A stretch of DNA of 64,000 nt from Ruminococcus_G sp964621905 (lineage in GTDB: Bacteria; Bacillota; Clostridia; Lachnospirales; Lachnospiraceae). The number at the start of each line of letters is the position of its first letter. Within the stretch, counting starts at the first letter, position 1. The position numbers and the translations under genes were made by a program. Below are positions 43,444 through 52,670 of the stretch, in pieces. The notes below the pieces were generated by a model that ran no database searches, was not told the DNA's origin, and worked only from the letters and a program-made list of their open reading frames with translations. Location: assembly GCA_964621905.1 (NCBI GenBank), contig CAZUNG010000003.1:186001-250000 (forward strand). Reading direction: 5' to 3'.

Positions 43444-43472
43444 TTGACAGAGAATTTATAATCATGTAGAAT
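43444..43472 (+). promoter_or_regulatory. Promoter of the LacI-family regulator
   Basis: TTGACA (43444-43449), 17-bp spacer, TAGAAT (43467-43472). The leader of about 110 nt has two small hairpins, GGTGAA/TTCACC near 43527-43545 and CCGCA/TGCGG near 43563-43577. Confidence 0.7.
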
Positions 43473-43591
43473 TAGCCGTAATAGGACATTGTGAGTGACT
43501 GGAAGATAAGTTAAAGAGTGAGGCGGATGGTGAAGGAAAAGTTCACCTATCCCTGAACTGAGCCGCAGCAGATGCGGTATGGGAGGTGAAA

Positions 43592-44659
43592 ATGGCGGTT
43601 ACATCAAAACAGATTGCAGAGCTGGCCGGTGTCTCGCGTGGGACCGTTGACCGTGCATTGCATAATCGGGGGCGCGTGAAACCGGAGGTTGCCGAGCGGA
43701 TCAGAAGAATTGCAGATGAGCTGGGATATCAGCCGCATCCGGCGGGACAGGCACTGGTACTTTCTGGCAGGGAATTTAAATTTGGTGTCTACGTGCAGTC
43801 GGTCGCGACGCCCACCATGCAGATGGTCCTTGCGGGAGTGAGGAAGGCGGCGTCTGAGCTGAAAACCTTTGGGGTCACTACGTTGATTAAGACGCACCCA
43901 ACCATCGATAAAGCAGCAGAGATGTCTGCGATTGATGAATTTTTGAAGGCGGGGTGCCAGGCGATTGCACTTACGCCGGTTACGGAGCCGGATGTGGCGG
44001 AGCGGGTTGACGGTCTGGTGGAATCGGGGATTCCCGTGGTTGTTTTCAATGGAGATCTGCCGGACAGTAAACGTCTGTGTTACGTAGGAATGGACAATTA
44101 TGTGGGCGGTCAGATCGCAGGCGTCATGATGGGGTATATGTTTTCTGAAGGGGGTAAGGTGCTGCCGATTACGGCGCATCTGACGAATTATGCACATTAT
44201 ATTCGTGCAAAAGGATTCATGGAAGTTATACAGAATGATTTTCCAAATATTGAGCTCCTGCCGCTGCAGGCGTGTTTTGACAACGATACCTTTGCCTATG
44301 AGATTACCAAGACTGCTCTCGGCGAACATCCGGATATTGCAGGAGTCTTTTCGGCATCGAATGGTACGCAGGGCGTGTGCAGAGCGATTGAGGAAGCCGG
44401 ACAGACCGGACGAATCCGTGTCTTCACCTTTGATGCCAACCCGGTGAATGTAGAAGATTTAAAAGCGGGCCGTATCAGTCTGCTGTTTGGCCAGGGGGCA
44501 GAGTATCAGGGGTACCGTCCGCTTTATATTTTGTACGATTACGTGGCAAAGGGGATGCGTCCTGCTGAAACTGCCGAGTATATAGAGCCGAGTGTTGTAA
44601 CCAAATATAATTTAAGTGAATCAATACCCATCAGGTCTGACAATATGCGTTCACTATGA
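43592..44659 (+). CDS. LacI-family regulator with sugar-binding domain
   Basis: A 355-residue LacI/GalR regulator. The helix-turn-helix is SKQIAELAGVSRGTVDRALH with hinge helix RIADELGYQPHPAGQAL; the periplasmic-binding-like effector domain follows (FGVYVQSVATPTMQ, GCQAIALTPV, FTFDANPVN). It ends in a perfect dyad that resembles a second dyad in the promoter of the next gene, so it probably controls the downstream sugar/inositol-type genes and perhaps itself. ATG 43592 follows GGGAGGTG. Confidence 0.93.
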   Translation: MAVTSKQIAELAGVSRGTVDRALHNRGRVKPEVAERIRRIADELGYQPHPAGQALVLSGREFKFGVYVQSVATPTMQMVLAGVRKAASELKTFGVTTLIKTHPTIDKAAEMSAIDEFLKAGCQAIALTPVTEPDVAERVDGLVESGIPVVVFNGDLPDSKRLCYVGMDNYVGGQIAGVMMGYMFSEGGKVLPITAHLTNYAHYIRAKGFMEVIQNDFPNIELLPLQACFDNDTFAYEITKTALGEHPDIAGVFSASNGTQGVCRAIEEAGQTGRIRVFTFDANPVNVEDLKAGRISLLFGQGAEYQGYRPLYILYDYVAKGMRPAETAEYIEPSVVTKYNLSESIPIRSDNMRSL

Positions 44660-44664
44660 ACGCA
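44646..44664. promoter_or_regulatory. Perfect dyad at the end of the LacI-family gene
   Basis: TGCGTTCACTATGAACGCA has 8-bp arms and covers the last codons of the regulator gene. Its half-sites recur at 44816-44833, which suggests an auxiliary operator. Confidence 0.5.
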
Positions 44665-44670
44665 GAAGTG

Positions 44671-44704
44671 AAACGCTGTATCGAAGAGATACGGCGTTTT
44701 TTTT
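44671..44704 (+). terminator. Terminator of the LacI-family gene
   Basis: AACGCTGTATC pairs with GATACGGCGTT and is followed by a long T tract. Confidence 0.9.
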
Positions 44705-44814
44705 GATTTGCGTGCAGATATTTGATGAAATCAATAAAGATTGTCAGTATATCCTAAAAAAAGCCGTTGATTATTGTAATTTCCTACAAAAACTATATTT
44801 TTTGGTAAAAACAC

Positions 44815-44843
44815 TTGCGTTCTCGTGAACGCTAGAATATAAT
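44815..44843 (+). promoter_or_regulatory. Promoter of the iolG-like unit with an operator in the spacer
   Basis: TTGCGT (44815-44820), 17-bp spacer, TATAAT (44838-44843). The spacer is occupied by the dyad TGCGTTCTCGTGAACGCT (44816-44833) with a central CG, the usual form of a LacI-family operator. Repressor bound there would block RNA polymerase. Confidence 0.68.
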
Positions 44844-44914
44844 GTGTTTAACAAATAGGGGTACACGAATACAGAAGGTATGCGTGTAAAAATTAAGTGA
44901 TGGAGGATTTGAGA

Positions 44915-45934
44915 ATGGATTTAAGAGTGGGTATTATTGGATGCGGGATGATCGGTAAAGAGCATGCGAAACGTCTTCAGTACAAGATCCAGGGGGTTGT
45001 CGTTGCTGCTGTGTGTGATGTCTTCGAGGCTGGTGCGAAGGCGGCATCTGAACTGATCGGAGGAGCTAAGATTTATACGGATGCGGCAGAACTGATCAAC
45101 GATCCGGAAATTGATGCTGTTGTTGTGACAACTCCTGGAAATTTTCATAAAGATCCTATTCTCAAAGCAATCGCAGCGGGTAAACCGGTATTTACTGAGA
45201 AACCTCTGACGACGACGGCCGCTGAATGCAGGGAGATTGTAGATGCAGAAATTGCTTCCGGAAAACATTTGGTTCAGGTTGGCTTTATGCGCCGTTATGA
45301 CCGCGGATACAATCAAGTCAAGGAACTGATTGAAAATGGTGAGTTTGGAGCTCCGCTGGTTTTAAAGTGCACACACCGTGCGGAATCTGTTGCGGATGAT
45401 TATACAACAGAGATGGCTGTCACAGATACTGCGATTCACGAAATCGATGTTCTTCCATGGCTGATCGGGGGCGATGAATGGGATGAAGTGCAGTGCATTA
45501 TGCCAAAGACTACGAAAAATGCTCATGGGGGACTGAAAGATCCACAGGTTATGATTATGAAAACAAAAGGCGGGGTAGTCTGCGTGCTGGAAGTCAACGT
45601 AAACTGTGGATTTGGATATGACATCAACTGTGAAGTTGTCTGTGAAGACGGTGTCATTAGCCTGCCGTGCCCATCGTTCCCGACAACACGCAGGAACTTT
45701 GAGGTGTCTACGGCTATTGAAAAAAACTGGATTCTTCGCTTTATTGACTCCTACGATGTAGAGCTTCAGGATTGGGTTGACAATGTAAAAGCAGGGACAA
45801 CCGGCGGATCTTCAGCATGGGAGGGTTATACTGCTGCGATCACGGCAGATGCACTGGTGGCTTCTCAGAAATCCGGAAAGGCGGAGAAAGTCGTGACTGG
45901 CGGAACACCTGACTTTTACAAGACAAACAAATAA
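44915..45934 (+). CDS. IolG-like inositol/sugar dehydrogenase
   Basis: A 339-residue Gfo/Idh/MocA dehydrogenase with Rossmann motif GIIGCGMIGKEHA, EKPLTTTAAEC with the catalytic Lys, FMRRYDRGYN and TDTAIHEIDVLPWL with the Asp-His pair typical of inositol 2-dehydrogenases. The following gene encodes an IolE/IolI-like isomerase. ATG 44915 follows TGGAGGATTTG. myo-Inositol or a related polyol is the likely substrate, inferred from the family. Confidence 0.92.
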   Translation: MDLRVGIIGCGMIGKEHAKRLQYKIQGVVVAAVCDVFEAGAKAASELIGGAKIYTDAAELINDPEIDAVVVTTPGNFHKDPILKAIAAGKPVFTEKPLTTTAAECREIVDAEIASGKHLVQVGFMRRYDRGYNQVKELIENGEFGAPLVLKCTHRAESVADDYTTEMAVTDTAIHEIDVLPWLIGGDEWDEVQCIMPKTTKNAHGGLKDPQVMIMKTKGGVVCVLEVNVNCGFGYDINCEVVCEDGVISLPCPSFPTTRRNFEVSTAIEKNWILRFIDSYDVELQDWVDNVKAGTTGGSSAWEGYTAAITADALVASQKSGKAEKVVTGGTPDFYKTNK

Positions 45935-45958
45935 TAAAGAGAAAGGAAACAATCTGTT

Positions 45959-46831
45959 ATGAAAATAGGCTTTAATGAAGGATGTAATCGTTTCTGCAAA
46001 AATCATTCCGTGATGGAGGATCTGGAACTCTGCGAAAAATATGGATTTGATTATATCGATATTCAGTCCGAATGCCTCGACCGTGACCTTGCAGCCGGCA
46101 AATATACAGTCGATGACCTTGCTGCATGGTTTGCTGATCCGAACCATAAGCTCAAAATGCTTTCCTATAATGCACTGGTTTTTTTCAATATGAAACAGAC
46201 ACAGGAAGAAAAAGATGCTGTTATGGCAAAGCTGGACAACATTATTGAAATGTGCAATAAACTTCAGTGCAGGATGATCGTGGTGGTGCCCTCTATGGAT
46301 CTGCCGGTCGATGCAACGATTGATAAGATTCGCAACGATGCTGTTGCAGTGTTAAAAGAAATGGTGAAAAAGGTAGAACCTCATGGTATCAGACTTTCCC
46401 TTGAGTTCTGTGGCGCGCCGGGGATGTCGATCAATCGTTTTGAAGATGCCTATGCAATCGTACAGGAAGTAGACTCTCCGATGGTGGGCATTACACTGGA
46501 TCAGTATCATTTTCATGCGATGGCTTCCTGTTTTGAAAATCTTGAAAAGGCAGATGGAAAGAAAATTTTTGTGTGGCATCTGAACGGTATGGAGAATATG
46601 CCGTGCGGCGCTGCATATAATACGGATGAAAAACGTCTGTGGCCTGGACTGCCGGGGGATTGCCTGGATCATAAACGCTATGCGGATACATTGAAAAAGA
46701 TTGGATTTGAGGGGGATGTCTGCACGATGGAAGTGTTCCGCCCGGAATATTACAACCTTTCAAATGAGGAGAATATCAGAACAGCAGCGGAATATACCAA
46801 AAATCATGTGGCAGAATACTGGGATTGTTAA
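45959..46831 (+). CDS. IolE/IolI-like sugar isomerase/epimerase (TIM barrel)
   Basis: A 290-residue AP-endonuclease-2-like TIM barrel. Metal-site motifs are visible: LSLEFCG, VGITLDQYHFH, FVWHLNGMENM and CTMEVFRPEYY. It follows the dehydrogenase by 24 bp under the same promoter; together they may oxidise and rearrange an inositol or sugar, but the rest of a catabolic pathway is not in the window. Confidence 0.9.
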   Translation: MKIGFNEGCNRFCKNHSVMEDLELCEKYGFDYIDIQSECLDRDLAAGKYTVDDLAAWFADPNHKLKMLSYNALVFFNMKQTQEEKDAVMAKLDNIIEMCNKLQCRMIVVVPSMDLPVDATIDKIRNDAVAVLKEMVKKVEPHGIRLSLEFCGAPGMSINRFEDAYAIVQEVDSPMVGITLDQYHFHAMASCFENLEKADGKKIFVWHLNGMENMPCGAAYNTDEKRLWPGLPGDCLDHKRYADTLKKIGFEGDVCTMEVFRPEYYNLSNEENIRTAAEYTKNHVAEYWDC

Positions 46832-46888
46832 TGCGGGATATTGAGGAAGGAATGTCTGTCTGATGAGTCTGAGCTTTTAAATCAGAAA

Positions 46889-46930
46889 GATGCATCTGCG
46901 AATTGAAAAACAGTTCGCAGATGCATTTTT
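46889..46930 (+). terminator. Terminator of the inositol-type unit
   Basis: GATGCATCTGCGAA pairs with TTCGCAGATGCAT and is followed by TTTTT. Confidence 0.92.
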
Positions 46931-46964
46931 GGTTGAAATCCTACAAAAGGAATATTTTTCGGTG

Positions 46965-46993
46965 TTGTGTGAAAGGTTAGGATTTGGTATACT
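46965..46993 (+). promoter_or_regulatory. Promoter of rho
   Basis: TTGTGT (46965-46970), 17-bp spacer, TATACT (46988-46993). Confidence 0.68.
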
Positions 46994-47030
46994 GGAAGTA
47001 ACTGGAACCTGATTTTCGAATACGAGGTAA

Positions 47031-48386
47031 ATGGATTTGATGAGAGAAAAATATGAAACATTACAGGTAGGAGTATTGCGTGATGCCGCTAAAAGGCGTG
47101 GGTTAAAAGGAATATCCACGATGAAGAAAAGTGAGCTGATAGAGCTTATGGTGCAGGAAGACGAGAAAGAAAAAATAGAAACTGCACCGGAGGTCGATTC
47201 AGAAAAACGGATTGAGAAAGAGACAGAAGATAAGGGCAGGATGGATTACAATCAGCTTGACAGCGGTGAATCGGCGAATGGGATCCTCGAAGTGATGAGT
47301 GACGGATATGGGTTCATCCGATGTGAAAACTATCTTCCAGGAGAGCATGATGTTTACGTTTCTCCGTCTCAAATACGTCGTTTTAATCTAAAAACAGGCG
47401 ATATTCTGCAGGGGAATACCCGGGTAAAATCCCAGAATGAAAAATTCAGCGCATTGTTGTACGTGACCAGGATAAATGGACTGTCTCCAAATGACAGTGT
47501 AAAGCGGTGTAATTTTGAAGATATGACACCTGTTTTCCCGGATGAACGTCTGCGGCTTGAACGTCCCGGCGGAAGTCTTGCGATGAGGATTGTAGATTTA
47601 GTCAGTCCGATTGGAAAAGGTCAGAGGGGGATGATAGTTTCACCGCCTAAAGCCGGAAAGACGACACTGCTGAAAGATGCAGCAAAATCAATTTTGAAAA
47701 ATAGTCCGGACATGCATCTGATCATTTTGCTGATCGATGAGCGCCCGGAAGAAGTGACGGATATTAAGGAAGCCATTAAAGGACCGAATGTAGAAGTCAT
47801 ATATTCGACATTCGACGAGCTTCCGGAACACCATAAGCGTGTATCTGAGATGGTCATAGAAAGGGCAAAGCGGCTGGTAGAGCATAAAAAAGATGTGACG
47901 ATCTTTATCGACAGTATTACGCGGCTTGCAAGGGCATATAATCTGACGGTGCCGCCAAGCGGAAGGACGCTTTCCGGCGGCCTGGATCCCGCGGCTCTTC
48001 ATATGCCGAAACGTTTCTTTGGGGCTGCCAGAAATATGCGGGAAGGCGGAAGCCTGACCATACTTGCCACGGCGCTTGTGGATACTGGCAGCAAGATGGA
48101 CGACGTAGTATACGAAGAATTTAAAGGAACGGGTAATATGGAACTTGTTCTTGACCGGAAGCTGCAGGAAAAGCGTGTGTTTCCAGCCATTGATATTGGA
48201 AAGTCCGGTACCCGCCGTGATGATCTTTTGCTGAGTCAGGAGGAGCAGGAAGCGACATATATTATGCGAAAAGCCCTCAATGGAATGAAATCTGAAGATG
48301 CAGTAGAAAATATCCTGAATATGTTCTCCAGAACGAAGACAAATCAGGAATTTGTGCAAATGGTGAAAAAACAAAAATTTCTTTAA
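47031..48386 (+). CDS. rho: Transcription termination factor Rho
   Basis: A 451-residue Rho. The N-terminal helical domain has MKKSELIELM; an acidic linker precedes the cold-shock-like RNA-binding domain (GYGFIRCENYLPGEHDVYVS); the ATPase has SPPKAGKTTLL as Walker A and LIILLIDERPEEV as Walker B, then the Q and R loops. GAGGTAA precedes ATG 47031 closely; ATG 47040 is an alternative start. It is followed by rpmE from its own promoter. Confidence 0.97.
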   Translation: MDLMREKYETLQVGVLRDAAKRRGLKGISTMKKSELIELMVQEDEKEKIETAPEVDSEKRIEKETEDKGRMDYNQLDSGESANGILEVMSDGYGFIRCENYLPGEHDVYVSPSQIRRFNLKTGDILQGNTRVKSQNEKFSALLYVTRINGLSPNDSVKRCNFEDMTPVFPDERLRLERPGGSLAMRIVDLVSPIGKGQRGMIVSPPKAGKTTLLKDAAKSILKNSPDMHLIILLIDERPEEVTDIKEAIKGPNVEVIYSTFDELPEHHKRVSEMVIERAKRLVEHKKDVTIFIDSITRLARAYNLTVPPSGRTLSGGLDPAALHMPKRFFGAARNMREGGSLTILATALVDTGSKMDDVVYEEFKGTGNMELVLDRKLQEKRVFPAIDIGKSGTRRDDLLLSQEEQEATYIMRKALNGMKSEDAVENILNMFSRTKTNQEFVQMVKKQKFL

Positions 48387-48392
48387 AGAAAC

Positions 48393-48421
48393 TTGCATTT
48401 ATAATAAGGACATGATATAAT
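48393..48421 (+). promoter_or_regulatory. Promoter of rpmE
   Basis: TTGCAT (48393-48398), 17-bp spacer, TATAAT (48416-48421). Confidence 0.75.
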
Positions 48422-48497
48422 TCAAAAGCTGTTTAAATTGGAAAAATCGTGATATGATTTAAATAATGAAGAATAACAGATAGAAGAGGTGAAAAAA

Positions 48498-48707
48498 ATG
48501 AGAGAAGGAATCCATCCAGAGTACCATCAGGCAACTGTAACCTGCAACTGCGGCAATACATTTACAACGGGATCTACCAAAAAAGACATCCACGTAGAAA
48601 TTTGCTCAAAATGCCATCCGTTCTACACAGGACAGCAGAAGGCAGCGGCAGCGCGCGGACGTATCGATAAGTTTAATAAGAAATACGGAATGGGCGATAA
48701 TAAATAA
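48498..48707 (+). CDS. rpmE: Large-subunit ribosomal protein L31 (zinc type)
   Basis: A 69-residue L31 with zinc ligands in TCNCGNTF and CSKCHPFYTG, so the C+ paralogue that needs zinc. AAGAGGTG lies before ATG 48498; an upstream GTG at 48489 is less likely. A strong terminator follows. Confidence 0.97.
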   Translation: MREGIHPEYHQATVTCNCGNTFTTGSTKKDIHVEICSKCHPFYTGQQKAAAARGRIDKFNKKYGMGDNK

Positions 48708-48719
48708 GAGACGTAAAAC

Positions 48720-48752
48720 AGGTTGAGATTGGCACAATCTCAACCTATTTTT
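48720..48752 (+). terminator. Terminator of rpmE
   Basis: AGGTTGAGATTG pairs with CAATCTCAACCT and is followed by ATTTTT. Confidence 0.92.
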
Positions 48753-48786
48753 CTAATGTGAAAAGATATAAGGGGACAATATCAAT

Positions 48787-49749
48787 ATGAAATCATCAAA
48801 TATTGGCGGGCAGGCAGTACTGGAAGGAATTATGATGCGCCATGAGGATGTGTATTCCGTGGCGGTGCGAAAACAGGACGGGGAGATCGAAGTGAAGACG
48901 GAACCGTATAAAAGCATTATCAAAAGCCCATTGTTGAAAAAGACGCCGATCGTCCGCGGAGTGTTTAACTTTATAGAATCACTGGTGGTAGGAATGAAAT
49001 GCCTGACCTATTCCGCGAGCTTTTATGAAGAAGAAGAGGAGACAGTGACGCTGACGAAGGAAGAACAGGAAAAGGCGGACGCTAAAAAAGAGAAGCAGGA
49101 CAAATTGCTGATGTATGGGACGGTTGCGTTTTCTATTGTGCTGTCGGTAGCTGTTTTTATCATGCTTCCTTATTTTATTGCGGGATTTCTGAGAAAGATC
49201 ACAGCTTCAGAACCGCTGATTGCGATCGCTGAGGCGGTTGTCCGGATTGTTATTTTTCTGGGATATATTCTGCTGATCTCCAGAATGAAGGATATTCAGA
49301 GAGTGTTCATGTACCATGGCGCAGAGCACAAATGTATCAACTGCGTGGAACACGGAATGGAGCTGACGGTTGAAAACGTCATGAAAAGTTCACGGGAACA
49401 TAAACGATGCGGAACTAGTTTTCTTTTGTTTGTCATGATCGTGAGTATCATTTTCTTCTTATTTATAAGGGTCCCATCCCCATGGCTTCGCGTCGTCGTG
49501 CGCCTGCTGCTCGTTCCGGTCATTGCCGGAGTTTCTTATGAGATTATCCGGATTGCCGGCCGCAGCGACAATAGAATTGTGAATTTGCTGAGTAAACCGG
49601 GGATGGCACTGCAGAGACTGACGACAAGAGAACCGCAGGAAGATATGGTGGAAGTTGCGATCGCAGCTGTTGAAGCGGTGTTTGACTGGAAAGAATATCT
49701 GCAAGTGAACTTTTCAGAGGAAGTTTGCCGGGAAGGACAGCCCGGATGA
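48787..49749 (+). CDS. yqhQ: YqhQ-like membrane protein (DUF1385)
   Basis: A 320-residue DUF1385 protein with the conserved IGGQAVLEGIMMR start, PIVRGVFNFIESL, and MYHGAEHKCINC, and five or so membrane segments. Its biochemical role is unknown; the yqhQ-prmC-prfA order is widespread in Clostridia. The stop overlaps the prmC start. Confidence 0.93.
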   Translation: MKSSNIGGQAVLEGIMMRHEDVYSVAVRKQDGEIEVKTEPYKSIIKSPLLKKTPIVRGVFNFIESLVVGMKCLTYSASFYEEEEETVTLTKEEQEKADAKKEKQDKLLMYGTVAFSIVLSVAVFIMLPYFIAGFLRKITASEPLIAIAEAVVRIVIFLGYILLISRMKDIQRVFMYHGAEHKCINCVEHGMELTVENVMKSSREHKRCGTSFLLFVMIVSIIFFLFIRVPSPWLRVVVRLLLVPVIAGVSYEIIRIAGRSDNRIVNLLSKPGMALQRLTTREPQEDMVEVAIAAVEAVFDWKEYLQVNFSEEVCREGQPG

Positions 49750-50582
49750 AGACACTTGGTGAACTTCTTCGGCAAGGAAGGCAGCAACTGTCGCAGTGCG
49801 GGATCGAAAACGGTGAAGCGGATGCGTGGTATTTGCTGGAATACGTTTGCGGTATCGATAAAAACTATTATTTTATGCACACGGATGATATAATAGAGGA
49901 AACAAAAGAAGAGCAGTACAGACTTCTGGTCGGGCAAAGAAGCCGGCATGTTCCGCTGCAGTACCTGACCCATACGGCTTACTTTATGGGTCTGTCTTTT
50001 TATGTGAATGAACATGTTCTGATACCGAGGCAAGATACGGAGACACTGGTTGAAGCTGTCCTTGAGAGGATACCGGAAAACGGGCGTGTCCTTGATCTCT
50101 GTACGGGTTCCGGATGTATTTTGATCAGCCTCTTAAAATATGGCAGGGGTCTGCAGGGCACGGGATCAGATGTTTCAGAGGACGCACTTAAAACTGCACA
50201 AAAAAATGCAGCCCGAAATGGGGTGACTGCCAGGTTTGTAAAAAGTGATTTGTTTGAGGATATTGAGGGAGTATACGATGTGATTGTATCAAACCCGCCG
50301 TATATCCGTACGGATGTGATACCGACCCTGATGGAAGAAGTGCGTTTGCATGAACCGCTGCTTGCGCTGGACGGAAAAGATGACGGTCTGTATTTTTACA
50401 GAGAGATTATCCGGTATGCCGGGCGGTATCTGTCTGAACATGGACTTCTGGCATTTGAGATAGGATATGACCAGGGAGAGGCATTAAAAGACCTGCTTTG
50501 CGATGCGGGATACGGCGATATACAGATCATCCGCGATCTTGCCGGAATGGAACGCGTGGTAGTGGGAGAAATGCAGGAATAA
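49746..50582 (+). CDS. prmC: Peptide-chain-release-factor glutamine methyltransferase
   Basis: A 278-residue PrmC/HemK with SAM motif VLDLCTGSGCILISL and the substrate-recognition motif VSNPPYIRTD. It methylates the Gln of the GGQ motif in release factors, and its substrate gene prfA follows. Coupled to yqhQ by ATGA. Confidence 0.95.
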   Translation: MKTLGELLRQGRQQLSQCGIENGEADAWYLLEYVCGIDKNYYFMHTDDIIEETKEEQYRLLVGQRSRHVPLQYLTHTAYFMGLSFYVNEHVLIPRQDTETLVEAVLERIPENGRVLDLCTGSGCILISLLKYGRGLQGTGSDVSEDALKTAQKNAARNGVTARFVKSDLFEDIEGVYDVIVSNPPYIRTDVIPTLMEEVRLHEPLLALDGKDDGLYFYREIIRYAGRYLSEHGLLAFEIGYDQGEALKDLLCDAGYGDIQIIRDLAGMERVVVGEMQE

Positions 50583-50607
50583 AATGAAATAACAGGAGGA
50601 AAGCATC

Positions 50608-51681
50608 ATGTTTGATAAATTGGAAGATCTTCTGATTCGTTTTGAGGAAATTTTAAGCGAATTAAATGAGCCGACCGTGGCGAACGATCAGACCAGATTC
50701 CAGAAGCTGATGAAAGAACAAAGTGATTTACAGCCCATTGTAGATGCATATAAAGAATATAAGAACTGCAGACAGACGATTGAAGACAGCCTTTCCATGT
50801 TGGAGGAAGAATCTGATGCAGATATGCGTGAGATGCTGAAAGAAGAGCTGTCTGATGCGAAAAAAAGAACGGAAGAGCTGGAGCACACGCTGAAGATTCT
50901 GCTGCTTCCCAAGGATCCGAATGACAGCAAGAATGTCATCGTAGAGATCCGCGGCGGCGCAGGCGGCGATGAGGCTGCTTTGTTTGCGTCGGAGGTGTAC
51001 CGTATGTATGTAAAATATGCGGAGTCACACCGCTGGAAAACAGAGTTGATCAGTCTGAACGAAAATGGAAACGGCGGTTTCAAAGAAGTTACCTTTATGA
51101 TCAACGGTAATGGAGCTTATTCGCGTTTGAAGTATGAAAGCGGTGTGCACCGCGTTCAGCGTGTGCCGGAGACAGAGTCGAGCGGACGCATCCATACATC
51201 GACGATCACTGTGGCCATCATGCCTGAGGCAGAGGAAATTGATTTTCAGCTTGATATGAATGACTGTAAATTTGATGTGTTCCGGGCTTCCGGAAACGGA
51301 GGGCAGTGTGTCAATACGACGGACTCAGCGGTGCGCCTGACACATATCCCGAGCGGCATTGTGATTTCCTGTCAGGACGAAAAATCACAGCTGAAGAATA
51401 AAGAAAAGGCACTCAAGGTGTTAAGGGCGCGTCTTTATGAGATGGAACTTGAAAAACAGCACGATGCCGAGGCGGAAGCCAGAAGAAGCCAGGTCGGAAC
51501 GGGGGACCGTTCCGAGAAAATCCGTACGTATAATTTCCCGCAGGGGCGCGTGACGGATCACCGGATTAAACTGACATTGCATAAACTGGATAACATTATG
51601 AACGGAGACCTGGATGAAATTATTGATAGTCTGATCGCGGCAGATCAGGCTGCAAAGCTCAGCAAACTGCAGGAGGATTGA
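50608..51681 (+). CDS. prfA: Peptide chain release factor 1
   Basis: A 357-residue RF1 that reads UAA and UAG. GNGGQCVNTTDSAVR is the GGQ catalytic motif; here it is GGQCVN where most RF1 have GGQHVN. The PxT-type codon-recognition motif is PET in RVPETESSGRIHTS. Preceded by AGGAGGAAAGC. Confidence 0.96.
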   Translation: MFDKLEDLLIRFEEILSELNEPTVANDQTRFQKLMKEQSDLQPIVDAYKEYKNCRQTIEDSLSMLEEESDADMREMLKEELSDAKKRTEELEHTLKILLLPKDPNDSKNVIVEIRGGAGGDEAALFASEVYRMYVKYAESHRWKTELISLNENGNGGFKEVTFMINGNGAYSRLKYESGVHRVQRVPETESSGRIHTSTITVAIMPEAEEIDFQLDMNDCKFDVFRASGNGGQCVNTTDSAVRLTHIPSGIVISCQDEKSQLKNKEKALKVLRARLYEMELEKQHDAEAEARRSQVGTGDRSEKIRTYNFPQGRVTDHRIKLTLHKLDNIMNGDLDEIIDSLIAADQAAKLSKLQED

Positions 51682-51724
51682 TGCCCCGAAGCTGAGGAAA
51701 AAGAAAAGGTACAGGAGAGAAGTT

Positions 51725-52657
51725 ATGGTGAAAAAAACAGCGCTGGTAATCATGGCAGCAGGAATTGGCAGTCGGTTTGGAAAAGGCATCAAACAGCTGG
51801 AGCCGGTAGGCCCGAGTGGGGAAATCATTATGGATTATTCCATCCACGACGCACTTGAAGCGGGGTTTAATAAGGTTGTGTTTATTATCCGGAAAGATCT
51901 GGAAAAAGACTTTAAAGAAATCATTGGAAACCGGATTGAAAAGCTGACAGAAGTGGTATATGCGTTTCAGGAGCTTGATGACCTCCCAAATGGATTTGTA
52001 AAACCCGGTGACCGTACAAAACCGTGGGGGACGGGGCAGGCGGTTCTTAGCTGTAAGGGGTTGATTGAAGAGCCGTTCGTTGTTATCAATGCTGACGATT
52101 ACTATGGCAAAGAGCCGTTTGTAAAACTGCATGATTACCTTGTAAATGAGATGCCGGCGGCAGATGGGCAGTATGACATCTGCATGGCAGGATTTATGCT
52201 GGGGAATACACTGAGTGATAACGGCGGAGTGACCCGCGGGATCTGTCGTATGGATAAAGAAAATAACCTGGTTGGCATAGCAGAGACGAAAAATATAATA
52301 AAAACTGCTGATGGCGCCGGTATTCAGACGGGAGACAACGTGATTCCGGTTGCCCTGAGTTCCAAAGTATCCATGAACATGTGGGGACTGCAGCCTGAAT
52401 TTGTGGATGAGCTTGAAGCGGGGTTTGTAAAATTTCTTTCCGCACTGTCCCCGGAGGATCCGAAACAGGAATATCTTCTGCCGACGATTATTGACGGACT
52501 GCTGCAGGAAAAACGAGCAAAGGTACACGTGATCAATACAGATGCACAATGGTTTGGTGTTACATACCGGGAAGATAAAGATTCTGTTGTAACGGCATTC
52601 AAAAAGCTGATTGCAGAGGGAGTTTATCAGGAAAAATTGTTTGATTCTTGTGATTGA
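51725..52657 (+). CDS. NTP-transferase-like sugar nucleotidyltransferase
   Basis: A 310-residue protein with a nucleotidyltransferase fold: VIMAAGIGSRFGKGIKQLEP at the N terminus is a mononucleotide-binding loop, followed by the metal motif VVINADDYYG. The PWGTGQAVL stretch also fits. It is not a standard GlmU or GalU. It precedes glmM by 13 bp, so a cell-envelope sugar precursor role is likely. Confidence 0.88.
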   Translation: MVKKTALVIMAAGIGSRFGKGIKQLEPVGPSGEIIMDYSIHDALEAGFNKVVFIIRKDLEKDFKEIIGNRIEKLTEVVYAFQELDDLPNGFVKPGDRTKPWGTGQAVLSCKGLIEEPFVVINADDYYGKEPFVKLHDYLVNEMPAADGQYDICMAGFMLGNTLSDNGGVTRGICRMDKENNLVGIAETKNIIKTADGAGIQTGDNVIPVALSSKVSMNMWGLQPEFVDELEAGFVKFLSALSPEDPKQEYLLPTIIDGLLQEKRAKVHVINTDAQWFGVTYREDKDSVVTAFKKLIAEGVYQEKLFDSCD

Positions 52658-52670
52658 TAAGGAGTGCAGA

